Shown here in pieces: positions 36,456 through 46,094 of a stretch of 48,585 nucleotides of DNA (positions within the stretch are counted from its first letter, which is position 1; each line of letters opens with the position of its first letter). Made by a program: the position numbers and the translations under genes. The stretch lies in contig JAJRXM010000041.1 of the NCBI GenBank assembly GCA_024276275.1, forward strand, positions 1-48,585, given 5' to 3'. Origin of the DNA: Candidatus Zixiibacteriota bacterium (GTDB lineage Bacteria; Zixibacteria; MSB-5A5; GN15; FEB-12). A model generated the notes under the pieces. That model saw nothing but the letters and a program-made list of their open reading frames with translations, was not told the origin of the DNA and did no database searches.

Positions 36456-39119
36456 TTATATTTTTTCTATACGGGCAGCCAATTTCTTAAAATCTACCTG
36501 ACCTGAAACCGGATCATACGCTCTGTGCGAAGTAGCATTTACCAACCATTTATTATATTTTGGATCGGCAGAATCGGCTACTGATAGATTCCATGGAGAG
36601 AAAAGATATCCACGAGGTACTTCGTTCCTAGACGGTTTGATTTTGGAGCGTATTCCACCAATTGAAACTCGTGCTTCGTAGTTTCCTCGACTGGTATGAA
36701 TACGGATTTTATCACCGTCGTTAAGTCCGTTAACCTCGGCATCTTTTGGATGCATCTCGACATATTGTTCCGGAACTAATCTCCGAGTTGTAGCACCTCG
36801 AATAGTCTTTGCAGTATGGAAATGTTCATAAACAATTCCCAAACCCAGCCAGAATGGATATTTACCTTTCGGGATAGATTTCCAATGTTGTTTTAAATGT
36901 TTTACATCAGGAAGTTCCGGAGTCAAAGCCATATCGCGAGCTTTTATCAATAGGTCTTCATTATCAACCGCATAGAATCCCGGTACTGTACCTATTTTTT
37001 GCAGCTCTTTTGTAATTGCTTTCCGTTGAGAATAGTCCTGACGACATACTTTGAAATGCATTTTCCCGTCAGTATGTCTGAAAGCACCATACGGTTTATC
37101 TACCCATCCTTCTTGATCCATATATCTTCGAGGTGTACCACCTGCTTTTGCTGATTCATAGTTAGGAGCAGGCCACTGAATTCCACGAAGTCTTCTGAGT
37201 TGGTCGTAGAGACCAATACCGTCACGGTCTCGAACAGCAAGCATTCCGGTTAAGTCGGTGTCAGTTCCTTTAGAACCTTTGACGATTTCTTCAAACACTT
37301 CTTCAGCATCATAGAATTCAGGTCCATCGGGATGGAATCTTTTTTTCTTATAAGGGAAAATTTTCTCACCGTCTAAACCTAATAAGTTAGCCATTAATTT
37401 ACCTTTATCAATCGCCATATCTAAATCAGGAATACAGTTTTCAAGACCCGGAGCCCCTTTACCTACACCGTCAACGACATTAAAGCGTCGTTCAGATGAG
37501 ATATAGGTTCCACCCGGCCATTCGCCCCATGTAAGAGCAGGGAAAATAACATCGGCATATAAGTTATTTGGAGCATGACGATAAATATCCTGGACAACAA
37601 CAAACATTTTCTTTAACGCAGGACGTACAAGATTATTCAAATCAGGTTGATGTACGTGAGTTGTATACATATAGAACATTGCTTTAACATCACCTTTTAA
37701 AGCACGTTCAAACATACCAACCATCATACCCGGATTTTTTTCTTTATTCGTTAAGTCAAGACGGTTTTCAGGCAGCGACCAGACTTCATTAATCCATTTA
37801 CGATGTTTATCATTCTTAAGAGCGATATTAAACGGAAGTCTTCCTGTAAGTCCACCCATCAAACGTTCACCCATAGCATTCGGTTGACCGGTCATAGAGA
37901 AAGGTCCGGCACCGACACGACCAAGGTTTCCTGTTAAGGCATGTAAATTAACAATACTAATTACATTATGCTGTCCATGAATATGCTGATTGTATCCGAT
38001 TCCCCAAAATGTAACAACACCGCCTTTACCTCGTTTTTTTCCTTTCACAGAAGCCTTTGCCCATTTAGCAGCAATAGTTCTTATGAGTTGCGGATCAACT
38101 TGAGTACGATCTTGAACTTGTTCCGGAGAGTATTCAGCTTTCATTACTTTGATATACTCTTCCCATCCCTTAGTATGTTTTTTCAGTAATTCGTAATCAA
38201 TAGCTTCCGGATGGTCTTTTATTATCACATGTGCAATGGCATTTAAAATTGAAATATCACCATTGATATAACGTAAATGATAAGAATTACGAGGATTGAT
38301 TGATTCTAAAGCTTGCACTGTACCGGTACGACGCGGGTCAGAAATAACAGTAGGAATATTGTTTTTCTTTTTGTGATCAGCAATCCTCCAGAAAACAATT
38401 GTATGAGCTGCTCTGGCATTATGTCCCCAATGAGTAATCATATCAGATTCTTCGATATCATCATATGACAACGGAGGTGTATCAGAACCTAATGTAGCAA
38501 AATAAGCCGTTACTGCTGAAGTCATACACATACGAGCATTTGCTTCAATTGAGTTTGAAGTAAAAATACCTTTCATCAGTTTATTTTCAATCCATTGTGC
38601 TTCAACTGTTAGTTGTCCTGAACCATACAGACCGATGGAATTGCCACCATGAGCATCATAAATCGCTTTCATTTTTTCGCCGACAAGTTTTTCAGCTTCT
38701 TCATAAGAAACCTCTTCAAACATATCGTCGTCAAATCCACCCTTGGTTTGTGATTCGTACCCGGTTAATGGATCAGACATATCTTTTCTTACTAACACCT
38801 TTTCTAAGCGATCAACATATGTCGGTTCATCAGCATTGAGACCTTTAATACATTGTACCCCTTTGTTAGTAGGGTGTTGTTTGTCAGGTACCACACCCAA
38901 GATACGACCGTCGGCAGCAGCTTTAATGACAGTACCGCAACCGACACCACAGTACGGACATTGTGCGAGTATACTTTGTGCGACCGGTGACACACCACTA
39001 CCGGTTTCTGCTAAAATTTGTTCCGGAGAAAAAATCGCAGAGCTTAGTCCTATCGCGGCAGCACCGGCGACTGAACCTTTTAAAAAATTTCGTCTATTTA
39101 TAGAGCCTTTATTTCCCAT
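36456..39119 (-). CDS. napA: NapA-type periplasmic molybdopterin oxidoreductase (probable nitrate reductase)
   Basis: 887 residues. Tat leader NRRNFLKGSVAGAAA (Arg9-Arg10). [4Fe-4S] ligands Cys54, Cys57, Cys61 and Cys90, followed by the Lys of CIKG that relays electrons. The segment ANARMCMTSAV places the likely Mo-ligand Cys at 198, exactly as in NapA (HCMASAV), and FATLGSDTPPLSYDDIEESD matches NapA as well. The C-terminal molybdopterin-binding domain is present (EMHPKDAEVNGLNDGDKIRIHTSRG). The nearest known role is periplasmic nitrate reduction; another oxyanion is possible. AAGGAG lies ten bases before the ATG, seven bases after the decahaem stop. No napB, napC or napD neighbours. It is longer than E. 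coli NapA. Confidence 0.85.
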   Translation of the reverse strand: MGNKGSINRRNFLKGSVAGAAAIGLSSAIFSPEQILAETGSGVSPVAQSILAQCPYCGVGCGTVIKAAADGRILGVVPDKQHPTNKGVQCIKGLNADEPTYVDRLEKVLVRKDMSDPLTGYESQTKGGFDDDMFEEVSYEEAEKLVGEKMKAIYDAHGGNSIGLYGSGQLTVEAQWIENKLMKGIFTSNSIEANARMCMTSAVTAYFATLGSDTPPLSYDDIEESDMITHWGHNARAAHTIVFWRIADHKKKNNIPTVISDPRRTGTVQALESINPRNSYHLRYINGDISILNAIAHVIIKDHPEAIDYELLKKHTKGWEEYIKVMKAEYSPEQVQDRTQVDPQLIRTIAAKWAKASVKGKKRGKGGVVTFWGIGYNQHIHGQHNVISIVNLHALTGNLGRVGAGPFSMTGQPNAMGERLMGGLTGRLPFNIALKNDKHRKWINEVWSLPENRLDLTNKEKNPGMMVGMFERALKGDVKAMFYMYTTHVHQPDLNNLVRPALKKMFVVVQDIYRHAPNNLYADVIFPALTWGEWPGGTYISSERRFNVVDGVGKGAPGLENCIPDLDMAIDKGKLMANLLGLDGEKIFPYKKKRFHPDGPEFYDAEEVFEEIVKGSKGTDTDLTGMLAVRDRDGIGLYDQLRRLRGIQWPAPNYESAKAGGTPRRYMDQEGWVDKPYGAFRHTDGKMHFKVCRQDYSQRKAITKELQKIGTVPGFYAVDNEDLLIKARDMALTPELPDVKHLKQHWKSIPKGKYPFWLGLGIVYEHFHTAKTIRGATTRRLVPEQYVEMHPKDAEVNGLNDGDKIRIHTSRGNYEARVSIGGIRSKIKPSRNEVPRGYLFSPWNLSVADSADPKYNKWLVNATSHRAYDPVSGQVDFKKLAARIEKI

Positions 39120-39126
39120 GAGAATG

Positions 39127-41634
39127 TTACTCCTTTCCCATCTTTATATAAGAGATAATATCATTTATTTCTTTTGAACTTAACTCAGTTAATCCTGCGT
39201 TGCCTCGAATCATCGACTGCATCGCGGTTTGATGTCGACCTAACGACATTGTAGCCTGTAGATATCCTACCGGTGCTGCTTTGACAAAAGCCGACCGCAT
39301 CAAGTCAGGAGCAAACGATCCTTTTTGATGACATTGAATACATTGACCTTCGTATAAAATTTTACCGTTTTGCGGAGTACCTACAAGATACTTCTTACCG
39401 ATTTCAGATTTATCTTTATTTCGTAAATAGTGCACAATTGACATTGCAGTATTCATGTCAAGTTCGACAATACCGCCCCGCCCGAACTTTTTCATTTCGG
39501 TACCGTCACGACCGGACATCATCATAGCAACAATGAATCCGTCGGAAACAGATTTCAGGAACCCCTCTTTACCGATACCGGGACCGTTACCTCCGCCACC
39601 TCCGGCACCGTGACATTGAGAACACATATCATTAAATGCTGAACGACCGTTATCAATATCACCGGGGATAGTACTTATACCGGTTAGTTGAGCCGGATTC
39701 TTTTCAAGAGTCCGAATATAACTTACAATATCATTTAATTCATATTTAGATAAATCGGAAGTACCGTTTTGTCCGTGCAGATTACCTTTCATTTGAGTAC
39801 CGGAACGACCATAAGCTGCCATTTTCCAGATATATTCATCAGATGCGTTGGCAAGGAAATCTTTGTTTCCTATAGCAGGACCGTTAAGACCGACACCCTC
39901 CTGCCCATGACATTGAGCACAAGTACGTTCGAACAAATATTTACCGTTAAACTCGGACCCGGTTATTTTTTTCTTACTTGTTCCGGCTATAGAACCCTTA
40001 AATCCACTACGAAGATATGCTGTAATATCACCCAGTGCTTTTTTACCGAGATGATTATACGATGCCATAGCAGTGTTACGACGACCTTTGACAATCGTAT
40101 TGTACAAGAATTTATTATCAGCAAGTGTAAGAAACTCTTTTGAGTTCAACGAAGGTCCGATACCGCCATCTTTGTCATTTCCATGACAAGAGGCACAGTT
40201 ATCATAGAACAATCGTTTTCCATTGTATGCCGAACCGTTTTGTGAAGCGTTTACAAACGAATTGTAACTAACTTTTTTATTACGCCAGCTTTTAATATAT
40301 GCCAATAAATCAGAAAGTTCCTGCTTTGATAAAAAGTTCCAAGCAGGCATTGCCGTACCGGCTCTACCCTCTACAATAGTTTCGTAGAAATGCTGCTCAT
40401 CAAAAAGAGACAACAATTGCGGAGATTTTAAAGTAGGTCCTACTAAGTCCGTTTCATATTCGCCGTCAATACCGTGACAACCGGCACAATTGGCATTAAA
40501 AGAAATATTACCATATTTAGAAACGCCTTTAAGTTTTTTTACTTCTTTATAAGCATAAGGTTTTTTTCGGAGACTTAGTACAAAATCGGAAATTTTAGAA
40601 ATCTCACTTTTAGCAAGTCCACCACCGGAACCCCATGCCGGCATAACCGAAGAACCTGACCCGTCAATAATAGCACTCAAAAAATCATGATCAATAATTG
40701 CTAAAAATTGAGGATTTCCCAAAGCAGGTCCAAGTTTACCAATCTCTGCTAAATTGGTTCCTTTACCGGTTTTTCCATGACATGCCGAACAATATCGTAA
40801 ATAAAGGTCTTTACCGTTTTCTTCAACAAATCCTGAAGCAGCAATCATTCCTTCCGGAACTGAATACTCTTGCAGAGATTTTAAGAACACTGTCAAATCC
40901 ATCGCTTCTTCTTTTGAGAACCCATAGTCTATCATTTGAGAAGAATCAGGTTGAATTTTCGGTTGATATACAGCTTCAAAAATATAAGCAAGATTTACAT
41001 TGCCATTAAACTCTTCTATAAAATGTTCATTATCTTCGTGTGGACGTTTTGCTTTAAAAGATGCCTGACCGATAGTTGTTAATTCCGGACCTAAAGCACC
41101 TCCTCGTCCTTGAACAGTGTGACAACTTTGACAACCGTTTTCAATAAACAAACGTTTACCACGTTGATAAGCACCTGTCATTGTCGGCATTTCAGAACGG
41201 TGACATCTGGCACAGTTGGCTTCTAAAAACGGAGATACTAATACCGGTTCTTCCCAGTGGAAATCTTCCGCATGAGCCATAGCACTTACTAAAGTCGTTG
41301 CTCTGCCTTGTCCGTCATGACAGATAGTACACCCGAACTTGTTCATGTCATGATCGTCAAGATATGTTCCCGGATGTACCGTTAACGGGTTGTCTAATTC
41401 TTTTGTATTAGGATCTGCAATTCCCACATGACAAATTACACACCTATCAATTTTATCAAAGTGAGGTAAAACTAATTGACGGTAATCAACTTTGAAGTCA
41501 TGTCCGTCTTCTTTTACAAATTCAGCATATTGAGCCTGATAATCTCGCCAATCAGTAGTGAGATATTCATTCATAGCTCCATAGACAAGAAAAACTATAA
41601 CAACTATACTGGAATAAAACATTGTTTTCTTCAT
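39127..41634 (-). CDS. Membrane-anchored ten-haem c-type cytochrome built from tandem cytochrome c domains
   Basis: 835 residues. One N-terminal membrane helix (MKKTMFYSSIVVIVFLVYGAMN) then ten CxxCH sites: CVICH, CTICH, CARCH, CQSCH, CSACH, CAGCH, CASCH, CAQCH, CSQCH and CIQCH. The first three are close together like a small multihaem head; the other seven each lie in a class I cytochrome c domain of ~90 residues with a downstream Met (MPAWGSG, MPAWNF, MASYN and others) as probable sixth ligand. Between cytochrome b and NapA in the operon, it most likely replaces cytochrome c1, NapB and NapC at once. It needs a haem maturation system encoded elsewhere. Confidence 0.9.
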   Translation of the reverse strand: MKKTMFYSSIVVIVFLVYGAMNEYLTTDWRDYQAQYAEFVKEDGHDFKVDYRQLVLPHFDKIDRCVICHVGIADPNTKELDNPLTVHPGTYLDDHDMNKFGCTICHDGQGRATTLVSAMAHAEDFHWEEPVLVSPFLEANCARCHRSEMPTMTGAYQRGKRLFIENGCQSCHTVQGRGGALGPELTTIGQASFKAKRPHEDNEHFIEEFNGNVNLAYIFEAVYQPKIQPDSSQMIDYGFSKEEAMDLTVFLKSLQEYSVPEGMIAASGFVEENGKDLYLRYCSACHGKTGKGTNLAEIGKLGPALGNPQFLAIIDHDFLSAIIDGSGSSVMPAWGSGGGLAKSEISKISDFVLSLRKKPYAYKEVKKLKGVSKYGNISFNANCAGCHGIDGEYETDLVGPTLKSPQLLSLFDEQHFYETIVEGRAGTAMPAWNFLSKQELSDLLAYIKSWRNKKVSYNSFVNASQNGSAYNGKRLFYDNCASCHGNDKDGGIGPSLNSKEFLTLADNKFLYNTIVKGRRNTAMASYNHLGKKALGDITAYLRSGFKGSIAGTSKKKITGSEFNGKYLFERTCAQCHGQEGVGLNGPAIGNKDFLANASDEYIWKMAAYGRSGTQMKGNLHGQNGTSDLSKYELNDIVSYIRTLEKNPAQLTGISTIPGDIDNGRSAFNDMCSQCHGAGGGGGNGPGIGKEGFLKSVSDGFIVAMMMSGRDGTEMKKFGRGGIVELDMNTAMSIVHYLRNKDKSEIGKKYLVGTPQNGKILYEGQCIQCHQKGSFAPDLMRSAFVKAAPVGYLQATMSLGRHQTAMQSMIRGNAGLTELSSKEINDIISYIKMGKE

Positions 41635-41643
41635 AATGTATCC

Positions 41644-43212
41644 CTAATGTGCCGGCCAAAGAGACGGCCACCAGTAAAAGTTCCAGTTCGGTCCACGATG
41701 TTGATAGGCAAAATATGTTAATATGACAAAACCGATTATAAAGCAGGTAAAGATAGCCATCGCCCCTAAACGCGTCGAACCGGTCTTATTTAAAATCCTA
41801 AGTGACCACCATACAAAAAGTGATGTAAGCAAAGTTCCCGGATTCACTAAAACTATAATTATCTGGGGTATATGCGGGAACCAATTCCTCAGCCATCCAA
41901 AGTTTACCGTAAAAACAAGAGTCACCAATATGACAATTGCTGAAAAGATAGCTGAGCTTTTAAATACAGATTTTTCACCTTTGTCAGGAAACCATATTCC
42001 CGACTCATTACGTGTTTTATCTAAAAATGGAATAAGCATTAAACCGAGAACCGCTAAACCCGGAATTGCAACACCGCCCATAAAGGCAGAGTAAGAAACT
42101 AATTCCTGAAGCCCTAAAAAGTACCAAGGAGCTTTTGCTGGATTCTCCGGCACAGAAGGATTAGCAGCTTCTTTTAAAGGTGCATCACTGACAAACGACA
42201 AAACTATGAGAATAGCTAAAATTAGAATAAAAATTGCCATTTCATAATTAAATAAGTTTGGCCATGACTGCACTGTCTGTTTTGGTGAGTTTTTAACATT
42301 ATTACTATCCCCTTTCACCAAACACATCAGACCGTATGTTTTGTTTTTTGTCGGGAACGCCATTTCAGCAACTTCGTCAACAGGTGTACCGAGTAACATA
42401 TCTTCAGTAATTACAGACGGTCTTGACATACCTCCGTCTTTTCTGATTCTCCAAAAATGGACTCCAATAAAAGTTGTGAGAATAAGAGGAAGCAAAATAC
42501 AATGCAGGAAATAAAAACGAACTAACGCTTCTTCTCCTACTACATCCGCACCTAAAAGCAGTCGCATCTGCATCCCACCGACATCAAGTATCTTTGTAAT
42601 TCCTAAAGCGTCGGTTACTTCAACAGGTGAACCGGCAATTTGAGCTCCAATTGTAGTAGCCCAATAAGCAAGTTGATCCCATGGAAGCAAATACCCTGTA
42701 AATGACAATCCAAGTGTTACAGCAAATAATACCATTCCTACAACCCAGTTAAATTGGCGAGGATGACGATATGAACCTGTCATAAAGACTCTTATCATGT
42801 GTAGAAAAACAGCTAATACCATAATGTGAGCTCCCCACCTATGGATATTTCGCATTAATCTACCACCCGGCACAGCAAAATGAATATCTTTAATAGAATT
42901 ATAAGCCTCTAAAAGCGAAGGTTTATAATAAATCATCAACAAAATTCCGGTAATAACAAGAATTATAAATGATGCTGCTGATGCGATACCTAGACCGGCT
43001 GTAAATGTCTTTTTAAAATTATACCTATGAGTACGAACTGAATGAATATGTAAAAAGAGATTTGAAAAGACTGATTGTGATGCCGCTCTATTTGAAGATG
43101 GAGGTCCGTGACGAACAGCAGCATCCTTAAACGATTGCGGAAGATGCTTCAGATTGGTTAAAAAGGTGTCCAATCCTGAAGGCTTTTTATCATTCTCAAC
43201 CTGATTAGACAT
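41644..43212 (-). CDS. Cytochrome b of a Rieske/cytochrome b complex (one-piece b)
   Basis: About 522 residues from ATG 43212 with AAGGA eight bases upstream; a TTG 21 bases earlier is less likely. The N-terminal domain has the haem-ligand helices [28 protein letters not shown] and [29 protein letters not shown]. The C-terminal half has [19 protein letters not shown], the PEWY-type quinone-site motif, here with a shortened form. The b6 and subunit IV halves are fused, as in bc1-type proteins. It oxidises quinol and divides electrons between the Rieske centre and the b haems. Its start overlaps the Rieske stop by eight bases. Confidence 0.92.
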   Translation of the reverse strand: MSNQVENDKKPSGLDTFLTNLKHLPQSFKDAAVRHGPPSSNRAASQSVFSNLFLHIHSVRTHRYNFKKTFTAGLGIASAASFIILVITGILLMIYYKPSLLEAYNSIKDIHFAVPGGRLMRNIHRWGAHIMVLAVFLHMIRVFMTGSYRHPRQFNWVVGMVLFAVTLGLSFTGYLLPWDQLAYWATTIGAQIAGSPVEVTDALGITKILDVGGMQMRLLLGADVVGEEALVRFYFLHCILLPLILTTFIGVHFWRIRKDGGMSRPSVITEDMLLGTPVDEVAEMAFPTKNKTYGLMCLVKGDSNNVKNSPKQTVQSWPNLFNYEMAIFILILAILIVLSFVSDAPLKEAANPSVPENPAKAPWYFLGLQELVSYSAFMGGVAIPGLAVLGLMLIPFLDKTRNESGIWFPDKGEKSVFKSSAIFSAIVILVTLVFTVNFGWLRNWFPHIPQIIIVLVNPGTLLTSLFVWWSLRILNKTGSTRLGAMAIFTCFIIGFVILTYFAYQHRGPNWNFYWWPSLWPAH

Positions 43213-43666
43213 AAAACTGTTCCTTCTTACCAAAGTCTACTGATTCACCTAAGTTTAATGAAAGTTGCCCTGACGGCAATTTATCTATTTTATACCATTT
43301 AAGAGCTTTAGGTGCAGGGCCACGAACAACTTCACCTAGAGAATCAAATTTGGAACCGTGACAAGGACAATCAAATCCTTTACCTGTCCATTTAGTCACA
43401 CAACCCAGATGAGTACAAATTGTTGAGATAGCAAAAAGACCTTCGGAATCAGAAAACAGAACCACCCTATCTTTTTCAAATACTTTAATTGTGCCATTTG
43501 GATAATCAGTCGGCATACCTAATTTTATCTTTTTAGTTTCTTGGGGAAGTAGTGTCGGCATCGTAAATTTCAATAACGAACCACCCCAAACAGCTAATGA
43601 CCCCCAAAATGTTGCAGGCGCAAATTTTGAAATAAAGCTACGCCGTGAATTTTTCTTCTCTTCCAT
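43205..43666 (-). CDS. Rieske [2Fe-2S] protein
   Basis: About 153 residues from ATG 43666 with AGGTGG upstream; a GTG three codons earlier is also open. Tat-like anchor [20 protein letters not shown]. The two cluster motifs are intact: CTHLGC and CPCHGSKF. It takes an electron from quinol at the cytochrome b site and passes it to the haem protein. It overlaps both neighbours, showing one translational unit with the oxidoreductase and cytochrome b genes. Confidence 0.95.
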   Translation of the reverse strand: MEEKKNSRRSFISKFAPATFWGSLAVWGGSLLKFTMPTLLPQETKKIKLGMPTDYPNGTIKVFEKDRVVLFSDSEGLFAISTICTHLGCVTKWTGKGFDCPCHGSKFDSLGEVVRGPAPKALKWYKIDKLPSGQLSLNLGESVDFGKKEQFYV

Positions 43667-45503
43667 TATTACCACCTATTTCACAAAAAGTTACTCGTTC
43701 CATTGTTATAGCACCCACCGGACAACGGTCAGCACAACAAGCACAACGAATACATTTAGTTTCATCTTTTATTATTGCTGAATCGTTTTCTGAAAAACCT
43801 GATGCTGATATATCAAAATTATTTTTTATCGCTAATTCTTTAACCGAAACCAATTGCAGACAGAGTTCCGGACAAACATCGGCACAACCTCCGCAAAGAA
43901 CACATACATCTCCGTTAAAAATTGTATTTACAGAACAATCAAGACACCGTGCAGCTTCAGCGATAACATCCATTTGAGTATACCCTAACTCTACAGCCGG
44001 TCTTTTTGATTCTAAACGTTCAGCGACTTCTAATGCAGGTATTTCTTGTCTTTTAATCTCTTCATAAGATGCCTCACGGGCATAATTGTCCAAAACAGTA
44101 TGATCAAGATCGAGTTTAGGAGTTATTTGCAACCCGACAATTTGCTTGGCTATTGTCTGGGCAACTTTTTTACCGTCAGCGACAGCATCGATAACAAGTT
44201 TAGTTCCGTAGGCACAATCACCTGCAAAAAAGATGTTCGGTACATCGGTGGAGCCGTCTTTATTTACAGAGACCAAACCATATTCGTTAAAAGAGAGTCT
44301 ATCAGTTTGAGGATTTATAAATGAAAGGTCTATCTGCTGTCCTATTGCCATCATTATATTGTCACACTCAATTGTGATAATATCATTTTCATCAAAGACC
44401 GGAGCAAACTTTCCTTCGTCGTTCAAAACAGAAAGACATTTCTTAAATTTTATACCTACTAATTTTTCACCGTCAAATAGAATTTCATGAGGTCCTACAG
44501 AATTGATTCGTTTGATTCCTTCTTCTTCACCTTCGATAATTTCTGTTTCATCAGCCATCATCTCTTCAAGTGATTCCAAGCAGCAAAGATGCACTTCTCT
44601 CACACCTTCCATCCGTTTTGCCTGTCTGGAAATATCAAACTGCCCGTATCTCAATGCAGAACGTCCGATATCGTAGGCTACTGACCCTCCGCCAATTACA
44701 ACAATTTTTTCACCTAAAGGAGTATCATTGCCAACGTAAAAATCTCTGAGAAATTCTACTCCTCCGAGAACCTGACTGTGATCAAACCCGGGCATAGGTA
44801 AAGAACGAGATCGTTTTGCACCTACTGCTACAATCACCGCATCAAATTCCTGGGCTAATTGCGAGAATAGTACATCTTTCCCGACAGTAGTATTGACTTT
44901 AAATTCAACACCGAGTTCTTTAATTATTTCGACTTCACGTTGAATAATATCGCGAGGAAGTCTGTAATCAGGAATTCCAACTGCGAGCATTCCACCTGCA
45001 ATCTTTTCGGTTTCAAAAACTGTTGATTTAATTCCATACAGAGCTAAATCATGAGCACATGCCAATCCCGCCGGACCAGAGCCTATTATTGCAACTTTTT
45101 TTAGAGTTTTAGGAAAGTTTTCATCTATTAAAGTCAATTCGTTTACAGATAGGTTTTCACGATTGGCTACATACGAACGGATATTATCAAGTACATGCAA
45201 AACTTGCTCTTTGCTATGTGCTGAATAATACTGTTCTGATGCGAACCTTTTTAATGCTCTAATTGAAACCTGCTTATCAATGTCGCCTCGTCGACAATTT
45301 ACTTCACACGGGGCGGCACAAATACGACCACAGATTGATGCTAACGGATTTGGACCGCGAGCTATCAGATATGCTTCTTCATATTTCCCTTGAGCCAAAG
45401 CCCGCACATATCCACGCGCGTCAGTTCCTACAGGGCAAGCATACTGACATTTGATGAGTTCTTGCCAATACTTTTCATCTGGTACTTCTACAGAATAATT
45501 CAA
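43638..45503 (-). CDS. GltD-type FAD/NAD(P) oxidoreductase with ferredoxin domains
   Basis: 621 residues, the first gene of the operon. N-terminal Fe-S domain ([14 protein letters not shown] at Cys19/23, and [13 protein letters not shown] at Cys58-70), an FAD Rossmann fold ([21 protein letters not shown]), a second nucleotide fold ([22 protein letters not shown]) and two C-terminal 2x[4Fe-4S] ferredoxin sets ([30 protein letters not shown]). Glutamate synthase small-subunit relatives use this arrangement to move electrons between NAD(P)H and Fe-S partners. No large GltB subunit is nearby. Its place ahead of Rieske and cytochrome b suggests NAD(P)H input to, or electron withdrawal from, the quinone pool. 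Confidence 0.88.
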   Translation of the reverse strand: MNYSVEVPDEKYWQELIKCQYACPVGTDARGYVRALAQGKYEEAYLIARGPNPLASICGRICAAPCEVNCRRGDIDKQVSIRALKRFASEQYYSAHSKEQVLHVLDNIRSYVANRENLSVNELTLIDENFPKTLKKVAIIGSGPAGLACAHDLALYGIKSTVFETEKIAGGMLAVGIPDYRLPRDIIQREVEIIKELGVEFKVNTTVGKDVLFSQLAQEFDAVIVAVGAKRSRSLPMPGFDHSQVLGGVEFLRDFYVGNDTPLGEKIVVIGGGSVAYDIGRSALRYGQFDISRQAKRMEGVREVHLCCLESLEEMMADETEIIEGEEEGIKRINSVGPHEILFDGEKLVGIKFKKCLSVLNDEGKFAPVFDENDIITIECDNIMMAIGQQIDLSFINPQTDRLSFNEYGLVSVNKDGSTDVPNIFFAGDCAYGTKLVIDAVADGKKVAQTIAKQIVGLQITPKLDLDHTVLDNYAREASYEEIKRQEIPALEVAERLESKRPAVELGYTQMDVIAEAARCLDCSVNTIFNGDVCVLCGGCADVCPELCLQLVSVKELAIKNNFDISASGFSENDSAIIKDETKCIRCACCADRCPVGAITMERVTFCEIGGNNGREEKFTA

Positions 45504-45572
45504 TTTGTTATCCTGACAAAGATAGAGTAGATTTAATTAAAATTTATTAATTCATCATTGAATTGCTGACCA

Positions 45573-45578
45573 ATTATA
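45573..45578 (-). promoter_or_regulatory. -10 element of the nap-like operon
   Basis: TATAAT on the minus strand, putting the start site near 45566 and giving a leader of about 62 bases. No good -35 box is at standard spacing; the palindrome at 45601 occupies that place, as expected for an activator-dependent promoter. A second TATAAT at 45588-45593 fits the palindrome geometry less well. Confidence 0.55.
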
Positions 45579-45600
45579 CCATCTTTTATTATAGTTCAAA

Positions 45601-45614
45601 TTGACGTAAGTCAA
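45601..45614. promoter_or_regulatory. Crp/Fnr-family operator, proximal site
   Basis: TTGAC-GTAA-GTCAA, perfect half-sites. Its centre (45607.5) is 41.5 bases upstream of the inferred start, the class II position at which Crp/Fnr proteins touch RNA polymerase. The TTGAC-N4-GTCAA form matches the HcpR type more than classical FNR (TTGAT-N4-ATCAA). Confidence 0.65.
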
Positions 45615-45635
45615 GTGCACCAAAAAAAGATTTAC

Positions 45636-45649
45636 TTGACATAAGTCAA
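45636..45649. promoter_or_regulatory. Crp/Fnr-family operator, distal site
   Basis: TTGAC-ATAA-GTCAA, perfect half-sites, centre 35 bases from the proximal site and 76.5 bases from the inferred start. The outer bases (CTTGAC...GTCAAG) extend the symmetry to 16 bases. Confidence 0.6.
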
Positions 45650-46094
45650 GCTTTTAGAAGTAATGTACCTTTAAAGCACCTTAAGTAGACATTCGTAAAT
45701 TATACGGTCAAATTTCCTATATTATACCTTAAATGTATTTTTCTTCTTTCTTGCAATTTTAATACAATCGAGAGAAGTAGTGATGTATTTAGTAAATTGA
45801 TATTTGAATGAATTTATTTTAGCAGGTTACTCAATTAGTAATCTTCTGTTAAATATGAGATTAATATTTAGGAGATTTAATAACTTTCTATGAAACCGTT
45901 TTAAAGATGACGAAGTGCGGATATGCAGTTGTTACCCGTTTTGTCAGAATTTTTAAGCTGCAAGTCAACTTGCATTTTATAAAACCGAAATAGTCGGTGT
46001 CGATGAGAAGATGCTCCAACCTAAATATTATTAAGTTGTTGAGTTACAGACAGTTATTAGTAAATACGTTAAAATACAATATGTTAACCTTTTC

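Larger units (their letters stand above)
45504..46094. other. Control region of the nap-like operon and 3' flank of the peptidase gene
   Basis: 591 bases without a gene. The part nearest 45503 holds a promoter and two palindromes. Further out (45650-46094) is AT-rich sequence in which I see only a weak hairpin (45959-45974, TGCAAG-TCAA-CTTGCA), possibly the end of the peptidase transcript. Confidence 0.6.

Noticed and set aside
45588-45593. Alternative TATAAT for the nap-like operon
   Set aside because: It would put the palindrome centre at about -26.5, overlapping the polymerase footprint and suggesting repression; the 45573 element gives the standard activator geometry, though only a mapped start site can settle it.
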